Below are positions 46,207-56,900 of a stretch of DNA of 64,000 nt, in pieces. How positions within the stretch are numbered: position 1 is the first letter of the stretch; each line of letters starts with the position of its first letter. The stretch is from Endothia cerciana (taxonomy: Eukaryota > Ascomycota > Sordariomycetes > Diaporthales > Cryphonectriaceae): the NCBI GenBank assembly GCA_026119935.1, contig JALRMH010000020.1, forward strand, positions 248,001 to 312,000, given 5' to 3'. The translations under genes were made by a program, and so were the position numbers. The notes under the pieces were generated by a model. It was given only the letters and a program-made list of their open reading frames with translations, made no database searches and was not told the origin of the DNA.

Positions 46207-47905
46207 CTATAAGGCCGAATTCCACCCAGGCGATCCAACCCCGGTGCCGTGCCCGTTCCCAAGTCCGACCCCCAGGCCGTGCTCAGCGGTGGGCTTGTGG
46301 ATCTGGCAGCCGATGCACGCACAGTCGTCGCCGCAGGGACACCCGTCCGGTGCGCCCCCGCAGAACCCGTTGATGTCCATCAGGTCGGTCAACGACTCCA
46401 GGTCCATGCCCATCGACGCGTCGAACTGCTGCTGCTGGTGGTGGTGGTGGTGGTGGTGGTGCTGCTGCTCCCCGCCGCCGCCCTCCATGGGCGGGAACGC
46501 AAAGTTGAACATCTCGAAGTCCGCCGGGTTGAGTATGATGTCCATGTCCGTCGCCTGCTGCGGGGGCGAGTACGACTGCGGGTGGCGGCCGCGGCCGCCC
46601 ATCACCGGCGGCTCGCCGAAGCCGGCGGGCATCATGGCGCTGTTGGTCGGCCAGCCGGGCGGGAAGAACTCGGGCCTGCCGCTGTTCGCGTGGGCGCCGC
46701 CGCCGGAGGACGCGACCGGCGAGAGCTGCGCGCCGTCCGACATCATCTGGCCGAACTCGGTGGCGATGTGGTTCATGGTCGCGTTGTTGTACGGGTGGTC
46801 TATGCAGAGCACGCAGTTACACGTCGGCCCGCACTCGCACACGTGGTCCGCGCCGCCGCCGCCGTTCGCCAGCGGGCTGAACTTCATGACCGGGAAGTCG
46901 GGCGGCGTCTGGAACTGTTGTATCGGCGTGAAGGGTGGCGCTGATATCGACTCGGTCTTGACGTGTCCGCTGTACCCCTTGGCGGCCGGTGGGTTGGGCG
47001 TGGCGCCCTCGATCTCTGCTGGCCCAGAGCAGCAGGATGACCGCGCCGGCGCTGATGTGGGCACCTGTAACGGGGCCACGGAGCTGGTCGGTGGCCCTGA
47101 GCAACACGACCCTCCCGCGTGCGCTTGTGTTGGCGCCGGCGCCGGCGCCGGCGCAGAGCAGCAGGGGCCCGCCGCGGGCGGCGGCACGTCGAAGTCGACG
47201 GGCTCGGACGTGACCTGCAGCCCGCGCGCCACGAGGTCCTGGTAGAAGATGGGCTGTGTCTCGTCCTCGGGCGTGGAGGCGGCCGCGCCGTTCCCGCCGC
47301 CACCACACTGGCACTTCCTGTTGCTGGCCCCCGCGCCGTGGCAGGAGCACTTCTGCTTCCTCGGGACCGCCGCCTTCAGCCAGGTCAGGGGGAAGTAGTG
47401 CGCGCAGAGGCACAGCTCGCCGGGCCCGTGGATGCAGGCCTTGTTCGGCCTGCCTGCCGGGCGCACCGCCCATAGCGGCCCGCCGATGTGGCCGCACGTC
47501 GAGGAGCGATGTCCCTTGATGCATGATCGGCTGTGGGCGCGCGTCAGTTAGATCATGTACGTAGGCAGGAGGCCGAGCAGGTAAAAGAAACCCCGATGGG
47601 ACGGGGGCAGAAGCAGCGGCTCGACCCTCTCCCACGTGTGCATGGCTGCAGCTAGCCGCGCGTGACGAAAGGCATGAGAAAGGTCATTTTGCTACAGAAG
47701 CGGGACGGTCGGGTGGCTCTGCTGTGTGACCGTAGGGTCGCAGGGCCGGAAGCGCCTCCCTCCCCTCGCCGTCACAGGCAGAGGCAGCTAAAGCCGGGAG
47801 GGGATTGAGGACGGGGCACGCCACGCGCTGGGCTGGACAGAGCCGGATGAATAGGGTGAGGTCGGCTTACCAGGACATCTTCTGCTTCCCGACCCAGATG
47901 GCCAT
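46207..47905 (-). CDS. copper-fist transcription factor (Cuf1/GRISEA type)
   Basis: Exon 1 47905-47871 (MAIWVGKQKMS and two bases of Cys) joins exon 2 47530-46207 over a 340-nt intron, giving 452 residues. The join restores the copper fist: KMSCRSCIKGHRSSTCGH, then VRPAGRPNKACIHGPG with the RPxGRP minor-groove element, then CLCAHYF. A basic PRKQKCSCHG follows. Further on are three CCS(G/A)P repeats. Two Cys motifs of form CxCx3CxCx2Cx2H (CECGPTCNCVLCIDH and CPCGDDCACIGCQIH) match the copper-sensing motif type of Cuf1/Mac1. A His/Gln run (HHHHHHHH, QQQQ) lies between them. Expected role: nuclear activator of high-affinity copper uptake genes, silenced when Cu(I) binds the Cys motifs. Confidence 0.92.
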
Positions 47906-48650
47906 CCTGTCGGTGTGGTCGATGAGCCTCAGGCAGGCCCGGCTCAGGCGGGATGACAGACAAAAGGTGAGTGCGAGAGAGAGGGAGAGAGAGAGAGTGT
48001 GTGTGTGTGTGCGCGCGCGCGTGTGTGTGGGGAGGGTGAGAGGTGAACACCAGGCGTCGACCGCTGAACCTGTTGATGAGGGCTAGATGAGGACCCGGAT
48101 CTGAGGATCGCACCGCCTGTCGTGACGTCGAGACGGGGATACGAGAAAAGTGTTGTGGGTTCGGTGCGGCCTGTGCCTCGCGTAGAGAGTGTCGGCCGAC
48201 TTGCCCAAATCTGAAGTGTTTGATGTTTCGCCTTGGCCTTCAGACGGTTCAGGGGGTCAAAGGAAACAGGAACATGGCACACTAAGGCGGCAAGAGGTTA
48301 TAGAGGGCGCATAGGAGAAAAGAACCCGAGACGGAGCAGGACAGGTGCCGCCGGGCAGGGAATCAGCCAGTATGCAGAACAACGCTTCTTGACGATGTGA
48401 AGAGGTCGAGTGAGGGTCCCGGCAGTCAGCGGTCGGTGTTGTGGGTTTGAGGTTGGAAATCAAAGCCTGTCGCCAGCGCCTGGCCACGTCCAGGGCCAGG
48501 GGCTCACTTATGGTTACATAATTTAGCTCGCTCCTACACACCCCGCGCGACTATTTAAATCCCGCACAACAATCCAACAATCCACACAACAATCCAACAC
48601 AACCATCATCACCATGGCATCAAGAAGCCCTCAATGCCTAACCTAACAAG
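47906..48650. other. promoter region of the copper-fist gene and spacer
   Basis: It contains the GA/TG/CG microsatellite (47975-48029). CAACAATCCA repeats occur at 48568-48600. No coding region seen. Confidence 0.5.
47975..48029. repeat. compound microsatellite (GA)n(TG)n(CG)n(TG)n
   Basis: On the coding strand of the copper-fist gene it reads CA, CG, CA and then CT, ending about 70 bp upstream of the ATG, in the same order as the repeat upstream of the GNAT gene. Confidence 0.95.
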
Positions 48651-48730
48651 AATCAACCTCACCGGCGACGGCATCAACCTCACCGGCACCGGCATCAACC
48701 TCACCAGCATCAGCATCAACATCAGCGTCG
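48651..48730. repeat. imperfect 18-bp tandem repeat
   Basis: About four units around GGCATCAACCTCACCGGC / ATCAGCATCAACATC, 5' of the relic gene; if read in frame it would encode an Asn-Leu-Thr-Gly type repeat. Confidence 0.75.
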
Positions 48731-48814
48731 CTATCTGTGACGACCAGGCCTATACCACTCTTTCAATCCAAGGATCTCCAAACACTTCCCGATCCTGAGG
48801 ATCTCTAGATACCA

Positions 48815-49618
48815 TTCATAACTCCTGAGGAACTTTTCGATCAAATTAATCATGTTTCAGGCGACTTTTTGATGGTTACAGATATTTCCCCTCAAGATTT
48901 CCTCGCAATCGAGAAACTCAGAGAGGCTTGTCGTCGCAGGTTCTAGCTACGACGATACTACTCTTATTTAAAGATCCTTATCATCAGTATCCTAACCAGT
49001 GTCTATAAAACCCTTCACAGTGACCTCTATAAAGAATATATTCTTCAACTTGGTTCTATAGGCTTAGGTCGAAGCTGGACGGTAAAAGCTGCTTTAAGAT
49101 TTCGAAATCGTAGTCATCCTGGTGGAGGTAGTAGTGAAGGCGATTCTACAGGTGGTCTAAAACCAGCCCGAAGAAAGGGTGGCTCTTGGCCAACATTGGT
49201 CATTGAAGCAGGGTTTTCTGAATCCTTAGCACAACTCCGGCGAGATATGTATTAGTGGCTTGAGGCTTCTGATTATGATGTCAAAATTGTCATCCTCCCC
49301 AAATTTGATCGCCTTTACGATCAGATTCTTCTTGAGAGATGGGAAGAATCTCTATCTACATCCAACACCCGACAAGGAGCAACAACAACCCGAGCTGCTT
49401 CAACTCGGGTGCTAGAACCCGAAAAACAGCAGGAAATCACAATCACCCGGGATACCAGCACAACGCCACCATCGTACAATGTTGCTAGGAGCGTACTAGT
49501 ACTAAGCTTTCGACTTCTCTTTCTGAGGGATCCAGGTCCGGGAGAAGGAGATATTATGTTTAGCATTCCAGACCTACAACATTATGCAGAAGAGGTCTGG
49601 GATGCACTTGAGGAGTAA
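48815..49618 (+). pseudogene. relic of a multicopy fungal gene family, possibly nuclease-fold
   Basis: One frame carries coherent protein across two TAG stops: TPEELFDQINHVSGDFL, then FLAIEKLREACRRRF, stop (48944-48946), HSDLYKEYILQLGSIGLGRS, WPTLVIEAGFSESLAQLRRD, MY, stop (49253-49255), WLEASDYDVKIVILPKF, and PDLQHYAEEVWDALEE before TAA 49616-49618. The core WPTLVIEAG.SESL..LR.D followed by KIVIL resembles sequences found in many copies in Fusarium and relatives (recalled, not searched); the E..K spacing recalls Uma2-like PD-(D/E)XK folds (inference). Surrounding DNA is AT-richer than its neighbours. Confidence 0.7.
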
Positions 49619-50409
49619 AGGCCTTATGCTGGATAGGGCAGGAATACCGACATGAAATACTTCAGCTCTCGGATCCAGGGTCCACAGGTCGGCCACGGCG
49701 AGAAGTGGGTGGGTGGGGGTGAGCCTCTTCCGCAAGCATGTAGTGCGTACGTACGTACATACATGCTACTGTAGCAGCAGCGGCATGCATGGCAGAGCAC
49801 AAATGTCGGAGATGAGGACATGAGCCGGAAACTCTATTGTCGACAACACCTCCTTGAGGTCCCGTTCTTCCGGTTCTCCACACCAGACAGACAACCCCCC
49901 TCCCCGGCGATGGGCTTCTATTAATCTAATCATGCCGATTCCCTCGTGGTATCGCTAATCTGGTCTCATCGGCCCTGCAGCCTGGTGAGGCATAAATTTG
50001 GGATGAAGGCGCAGTCAGGCTGTCGGAACCCTCCCCCCCCCCCCCGTGTCAGGACAGCGCTGCTGACGATGAGGACCTAGAACTTGATAGCGGCACCATC
50101 CATCCTCCCCTCCCCCCCCCCCTTCCCAAGCTGGCTTCATCCCCGCCCCAGCCAGGACTACGACGCCGACTTCACAGAGTAAGCGGTGCTACCACACCGA
50201 CAGCCCGTCAGCCCTCAGTCCTTACCGCTTCGGGACGCAATACCACTTTAGGATGCAATAGCGATCACGAGGAACTCGATAGCACTGCTGTTATGTGCCG
50301 ATATTGGACGGTGCCGCCAATGCATTGCGCACGACTCGTTGGTCTCGACGCTGGGGCTGCCTATGAGCGCTCGCGATCATCGCCTCTGATGCTGCAGGCT
50401 GCATGACCA
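49619..50409. other. intergenic region
   Basis: Nothing coding recognised. CGTACGTACGTACATACATA-type alternation near 49746-49764 and C runs at 50033-50045 and 50115-50122. Confidence 0.5.
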
Positions 50410-52875
50410 TCACTTCTCCTCCCCAGAGTCCGAGTCCGCGAACATGTCCGCGGCCGTCATCCTCTTTCGTTTGCTTACCGCCGGCATGGACAGGCCAGCT
50501 ATTGGCCTGTCGCCGGGGCTCTTTGGTCCTGGCCGTGAGCCCTGATCTGGCTCTCCCATCGCGACGTCCCCCTCCCCTTCGATGGCCAGACCGACAATGT
50601 CGATATCCAGCAGTGACTCCCCGTCAATGGGGTAATGTGCCAGCAGCTCGTTGTCCATGTCCTCGTCATCGGTGTACTCGTCATAGCTCCCGTCTGACCC
50701 CGCACCGCCGTCTCCCACGTCAGACGCGCCTCCCTCGGGCGCAGCGGCGGCCGCGGCAGCAGCAGCCTCCACCGTCTTCCATCGCCCCTTGGCCTTCTCT
50801 GCCTCCTCGCCCGCGTTCTTCTCGTCCTTCTTCGCGCTGGGCGGGCTCTCGAAGCTGCGCACGAACAGCTCCTGCGAGTCGTTCGGGAATACGCACCAGC
50901 CGTCCCACAGGCTCAGCACGAGGCCGATGCTGCGTTTCCACTTCTCCGCCCGCAACCGGCCCCAGTTCATCTTCTCCGGCAGGAGACCCAAGCCCTCGAA
51001 CACGTGGCGTGCCTTTAGTGCCGCCTCGAGGAGTTGCCTATACCGCCAGGCGTGCCGGATGCCGCTGGTCGAGGAGGACGACAGGATGTCGCTGATCACG
51101 TAAAGAGCGACGAGTTTCGCGCCGCTTGTGTCCTGTGAGGTGGTGTCATTGTTAGGTTTCCTCTTCTCTCCCGGGGCGGCCGGTGAGGCATCGCGCGAGC
51201 CGTCGGATTGATCCGGCGCGTCTTTCCGGTAGTCTGGGTTGGCAGAGGAGAATGCGAGGGGCTTTTCGATGTTCGAGACGACGAGGTCGACGATCTCGTC
51301 TGCACCGCGGTTGGAGTGTGTTATTGCGAAAGATGTGATCCTCGCTATATCGCCCTTGCGTATCTTGCTGAGCGTCGTGGGTAGTCGCGATAGTAGATGC
51401 ACCAGTTTGGCCTTCTCGATTGGATTCAGGAAGACCTCCTCTTCGGCCTTGTTGCCTTCCGTGGTGATCTTCGGCTCGTTGTCATCCTCGTCATCAAACT
51501 CCGAGTCATATTCAGACTCGGACACAAAGCCGTCCACGCCCGTTGTGTACTCGTATGCTAGCTCTTTTTCCGGGACTTTCCAGGCATAGCTCTCCTCGAA
51601 GAGGGGAAGGTATCTACCCTTCCCCGTCTTCGAACGTCCGCCGCCCGTCAGTATCTCCCACAGCCGCCAGCGGTACCAGGTCCCGCCCTGTGACCGTGCG
51701 TCCCATATCCACGCCCACCTCTCTTCCCGCTGCACGTCAGGCCGCGACATCAAGAGGGCCTCGAGCTCGGGGCCGTGCTCGAGTACCGCCTCGATGACCT
51801 TGTGTATCATGCGCAGTTGCTTGATATCCCTCGGAGGTTGAACGGGCACGTGGAGCACGTTTCTGTTGAGCGGCGTTCCGGCTGGACCGTACGAGCTCGG
51901 CGGCGCGAACCTCCCAGGGCCGCCATGGGGCCCATTGTGTCCGATTCCAGGACCGGGTGCGGCAACGGGCTTCGCCCCGAAAGGATGTGACCCCGTCGTC
52001 AGTCCAGTCACGCTGGCCTCGGGGGCCGTAGCTATAGCCGCCGAGGACAGATGCCGGTGCAGCGACAAGTGGTATCCAAACCCCAGGTAGCGGTTCTGCA
52101 GCGCGCTCACAGCGGCGTCGATCTCCGAAGCCGCCGTTTCTGGGGACAGCGTGACAATTGCCGCGATGGACTTGCGGCCCGTGCCCTGTATCGGCGGCGG
52201 GAGGATCTTTACACCCTCGACCGCCAAGCTGGTCGGTATCAGCGCCTTGATCACGGCTGGGCTGGTCGCCGGCGGCAGGTTGGCAAGTCGCAGGGTCGGC
52301 TTCGCGACGGCCTTGTCCTCGGATCTTGACCCGCCGTACCCGGCGCGCTCCTCCTCGTCGTCGCTCGCTTCGAACGCCCTTGCGAGGGGCTTACTGCGCG
52401 CCTCATCGTGGTCGTCGTCAAGCCCAAGCCGTCCCGCGCCGCTGGCGGAGTGGTCCCTCCTGTTGCCTGCCCCGGCCGCAAATCCATCGTATGCCCTCTT
52501 CTTCCCAAAGCTGGGCGGCGCGGGTCCCAGCGTGCCAGGGCCGCTGCTCTTCTTTCCGCCCAGCCCTGACGGGCCGCCAAAGTGTCTCCTGCCCCCTCCG
52601 AGCCCACCACCCCTGGCCGGGAAGCCCGCCGGCTTGCCGCGGTCGTCGAAGGCGGCCCCCCCGCCCTGCCGGCCGAGGCTGCCATCATCACCGTCGCTCG
52701 CGTCCGCGTCGAAGCTCTTGACAAAATCCTCGTACACGGCAGCGGTCTCTGCGGCCTCGCGCTGGCGCTTCGCCTCGGCCTCGGCCTTCTGGCGCTCGAA
52801 GGCGGACTGCTTGATCGGTTTCTGGAGCCTGGCTTCGACGTCGGAGAACTCGGGGATCTTCTTGGACGAGGACAT
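50410..52875 (-). CDS. U2 snRNP-associated SR140/U2SURP-type splicing factor
   Basis: Single exon, 821 residues, start MSSSKKIPEFSDVEARLQKP. An N-terminal helix (AFERQKAEAEAKRQREAAE) and Gly-rich region precede an RRM (about residues 195-290; TLRLANLPPATSPAVIKALI and later LGFGYHLSLHRHLSS). A SURP-like module follows (IHKVIEAVLEHGPELEALLM, WYRWRLWEI), then a CID domain (about 455-640; LSRLPTTLSKIRKGDIARIT, VALYVISDILSSSS, HVFEGLG). The order RRM-SURP-CID is specific to SR140/U2SURP. Known role: nuclear pre-mRNA splicing with the 17S U2 snRNP. The tail has an Ala run and acidic repeats and ends in a basic KRKRM segment. Confidence 0.92.
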   Translation of the reverse strand: MSSSKKIPEFSDVEARLQKPIKQSAFERQKAEAEAKRQREAAETAAVYEDFVKSFDADASDGDDGSLGRQGGGAAFDDRGKPAGFPARGGGLGGGRRHFGGPSGLGGKKSSGPGTLGPAPPSFGKKRAYDGFAAGAGNRRDHSASGAGRLGLDDDHDEARSKPLARAFEASDDEEERAGYGGSRSEDKAVAKPTLRLANLPPATSPAVIKALIPTSLAVEGVKILPPPIQGTGRKSIAAIVTLSPETAASEIDAAVSALQNRYLGFGYHLSLHRHLSSAAIATAPEASVTGLTTGSHPFGAKPVAAPGPGIGHNGPHGGPGRFAPPSSYGPAGTPLNRNVLHVPVQPPRDIKQLRMIHKVIEAVLEHGPELEALLMSRPDVQREERWAWIWDARSQGGTWYRWRLWEILTGGGRSKTGKGRYLPLFEESYAWKVPEKELAYEYTTGVDGFVSESEYDSEFDDEDDNEPKITTEGNKAEEEVFLNPIEKAKLVHLLSRLPTTLSKIRKGDIARITSFAITHSNRGADEIVDLVVSNIEKPLAFSSANPDYRKDAPDQSDGSRDASPAAPGEKRKPNNDTTSQDTSGAKLVALYVISDILSSSSTSGIRHAWRYRQLLEAALKARHVFEGLGLLPEKMNWGRLRAEKWKRSIGLVLSLWDGWCVFPNDSQELFVRSFESPPSAKKDEKNAGEEAEKAKGRWKTVEAAAAAAAAAPEGGASDVGDGGAGSDGSYDEYTDDEDMDNELLAHYPIDGESLLDIDIVGLAIEGEGDVAMGEPDQGSRPGPKSPGDRPIAGLSMPAVSKRKRMTAADMFADSDSGEEK

Positions 52876-53949
52876 GGTGCGGGCTTGTTGGTTTCTGTGT
52901 CATGTCATGATATCTGAGGAGGGGAGTGTCGGTTGCACCTTGGCACCGGGGGCGAGGCGCTTCCATGAAACGGTTCACAACATTGAAGGTCGAGGTGTTT
53001 GGTTTGACACCGCATCGCGTCGCCTCGGGCTAATCTTATGTAAGGCACAGACACCGCCTACGTTAACTAGGGGGGTGTGTCCAGGTAGGGGGTATATTAC
53101 GTTAAAGTTACCCATTACGGGCATTAGGTAATCAGGGTTGATGGAATCGGGCTCGAGAATCGTTCCAAGCGATCCAGTCTGAGGAGCTGGATATATAAGA
53201 ACACGTTCATTATCCATTAGATAGATTCAATAATTAGCTCTCCCGGTCGTCAGTCTAAGTATTCAGCTGACACTACCTGAATAGCCTTACCGCCGGTGAA
53301 CACTCAGCATCTCATCGATAAGATTTGGAGCCAACAACGCGATATACCGCGGTTTGAGGACTAATTATTACATATGTTGGTATGGACTTGAGATCACATA
53401 GCCATATCAACTGTTGACCCTCCCAACCACTCTGTTACGTACCACCGGGCACCAGGAATTTTCAGTTGCCAGAAGGGAGAGCTTTGTAGGCTCGTGAGCT
53501 GGCCTTTGAAGGCTCTAGGGGGTCAAGTAATTAAGTACATGGGTCCGATAATACCCAGTGCTTGTGCAAGTTCCCGCGAAGAACTCAGGGCGGTCGAGGA
53601 AGGCTAAATAAACGCGGGATATATATTCCTATCTCAACTAAGTCGACAGCTCTCGTTTAATAAAGACGGCAGGTGGTTTTCCTCAGGCTCTGTCGCATCA
53701 CCAGCCTTCCTAGAACCTACATGAAGGGTCTCTTGAGGGGTTTTGGTGAATCGTGGGTTGTCAACTGGGTGTTCTCAGCAAGCTGACCGGCTGCCTCAGC
53801 TGCATGCCACTCCAACCTGCATTGTGCCGTGCCAGGATCCACGTCCATTTAAGCGCTCACCTGCCTCTTCTTCCAGCCTGAGATTCAGCTGAACATCGTC
53901 CACCTACACTTTTGCTCAACACCCGCTCAGGTAGCCACAAGAACAAAGA
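52876..53949. other. AT-richer intergenic region
   Basis: No gene supported. From about 53.1 to 53.7 kb the base composition falls clearly below the flanking splicing-factor gene in GC. Probably contains the promoter of the large orphan gene. Confidence 0.5.
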
Positions 53950-56900
53950 ATGGCGGGCATCGGTCGGTTTGCCTTTGCTGGCGTGTCGACGGCACTTGAG
54001 ATTACAAACACACTCGCAAATGTCAACATTGATTTTTCGCTCGTCAAAATTGATCCTCCGCACGAGTTCCGAGACGTCGGACAGGTCCTCGCCCCGGACC
54101 GGCGAGAGACTGCTGAGGACGGAACACTGCACATCACAGCACGCCGTCTTGGGGCCATGTTCGAGTCGATCCTGCCGCAAACACCACAGCTCATCAAGTC
54201 CTATGGCCTGCGTGCGTCGGAGATCGCGAAGGGCTCAATCAGAGAGGCTCCCAAAGGAAAGGGGATCTTTTCTCGGCAGGTTGGCATCGACGCCGCGAGC
54301 ATCTGGGCAGGCGCTACTTCTGGTCCTGGTGCCATCCAGGTACACCTGCTTGCTTGCATGCTGGCCAGAATGTGGTCCGGGCCTGAGGCTACCTCGATCT
54401 GGGCGGAGTTGCTCAAGTGTAGGCGACTCCACCTCGAAGACGAGTTTCGAAGGACAGGGTCCATGGATATGAGGACTATGGTGGCAGTCAAACAGCAAAT
54501 CGATCGGGCTCAGCTGGCTGAGTGGGATGCTAGTGCCCGCGCGTGGTTACGCATTGCTGATATGTCAAAGAGCCTCCAGCAAAAACAGCTGCTCCTCATC
54601 TTGGGAAATCTTGACAAGGTTGTTAATTCGAAACCGGTCCTGTATGATAGCGTCATCAGGGCATGGACGACGGGCATGGAGGGGGTGGATGCTTTGCTTC
54701 AAGGGTCGCCCATGATCATGCAGAGTGGTGATATGCCGCTCGCTTTGTCTTCGTGGCATATATACCCTGACCTCAACATTGCGTCCTCCACCACCAAAAT
54801 CGTCCATCAGAAAGACAACCTCGTCCCCGCGTCCGGGATTCTCACGATTGGGCTGCAATGGCATGGCAACTCTGCGGCAAAGGGCCTGCAATGGTCTCTG
54901 CCTCTGGCACATCTCCGATTCTACGGCGACCCGGTAACGAGAACCAGCGAACTTACACCACAAGGATCACGGCTGTCCCTTTTGGAGTTTGACATGGCAA
55001 TTCTAGGCTGCGTACTTGGGGGCTGGAAGGTGCTTGATCGGGATTTAGAACCCGTTGTCGGATGGATAAGCCAGCTCTCCAAGGCCGTCAAACGAGCATT
55101 TCCCGACAACCCAGTTGCCTTTGACTATTTCTGGCTCGGGATTCTTGGAGATACCGCTTCCACATTTCTGAAATCAGCTGCTTTCGAACGACAGCTATTC
55201 ACGAAACTGCTGAATCTTGGTCGCAGTCGTTGTGCTTTTATACAGGCGAACAGCTCCCCTTTCTTTGGACTTGACCAAGTAAACCGGGTCGTACGGATGG
55301 TCCAGAACGTGGAGCATCAGATCAGTATCCTCAGATCACAGGCGACATCCGCCGGCCTCCAATTCAATGACGCCATCATTCGGTACGTCTCCGACCAGAC
55401 TCTACAGGAGGAGTTTGCATCGGCAGCGCAACGACACAGAACACTCCCCAAAAGACCCATCGATGACTCTGGTCCGATCACATCCAAAGCCAGCGTTGGG
55501 CATGTTAGATGGGTTTTTCGGAAACCGAAGGCCCAGGTGTCCTACCAAAAAGACTCTGAAAGTTCGCCGCTTGCGGGCCAAGATGTCTACACTGGTTTCA
55601 TCGAAGATGAAGCAGATGCAGGAGAAGAGAGAGAGCGTACTTCTGTTGCCAGGTTAAGCTACCCATACACGCCGGAGGAGGCTGAACTTAGCTTTGCTCA
55701 ACAAAAACAACAGTACGAGCTCATGGGCGAGCAAGTTGTGGAAGCTGAACAAGAACCGCTTGGATCGATTGCCCCACTGAACAAGCCTATGAGGGTGATC
55801 TGGGGGATCCCACAAGGCGGATACGCCATGGATAACTACGACCACTGGTTTGGGCCTATGAAGCATTTCGAGTATTGGTTGGGCGACCCTACTTCAGCTG
55901 CCATCTTCCTTCGCTTAGACCTTGCTCAACCTCGTACGGGAGGCCGCGTGTCATTTAGAGAATTGCAGCAGCTTTTCGACAAGGATTCAATTGAACCAAT
56001 GGCTCTGGTATCTGAAGTATTCGAAGCAACAACCGCAGAAGGTCACCAATACGTCAACTCACTGAGAGCATACGCCACTATGCATTCACTTTACGCCACG
56101 TTGAACCAGGCAACAATAGACGTGCGCGTTCTTGCCGAGCCAGTGGCTCAGACAAAATGGATGGTGTCTTTATTTCAGGCCGTTCTTCCATCAAGGGAAA
56201 ATTTCAAAACGTCATCTTGGCTTCCAGAGGACGACGCATGCTCCAGCCAGGGGCCCGTGGACGTCGAAGTTGGCGACACAAACCTGCCACACCAAGAAGA
56301 AGATACGATTCACGTTGACAAGGAGACTCGTGAATCCTTCTTCGAGGATGCTGCGACAACGCCCGAGGTTGATGTTCCAGGAGCTGCGGTACCTCATGAG
56401 AAGACCTCATACACAATAACGACATTTGAGAAGATATCCCAAAACATGGCACCGATTGAGATGGGGATAGGGCAATCATTCTCATGCATTTTGTTCTTCG
56501 AGAATTCATTCGACATAAGTCCTGATCAGCTCAGAAACGTCATGGCTATGTCAAGCGGAAACTCCTTGTTTATAGCTGCTTCACTGCTGTCGGACCCCTT
56601 CATTGCCCCAAGAAAGAGAAAGATCAAGCATGTGATGGGCAATGTGGGTCGCCCCGGAACGGCGCTTCTCGTCCCTCCAGTTAAACCAAGGATGATGTCG
56701 CCAGGCATCGATCGGTGGCCTCTGATGTCTTTCTCCGACTGGGACGGCCAGTCTAGGGACTCTTTTGTTAACAGTTCTCTTCATTTGTGGTTCACAGGCT
56801 CTACCCAGGAGGTTGATACCGGGTACAGTGGTGCACAGGACAAGGAGCTGTACATGATCGAGAGCGTGGTTTCTTTATATGGGAAGGACGAGTGGATTGC

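Noticed and set aside
45959..47245. 428-codon open frame on + strand
   Set aside because: Antisense of the copper-fist gene; Trp and Cys runs come from the His/Gln repeat.
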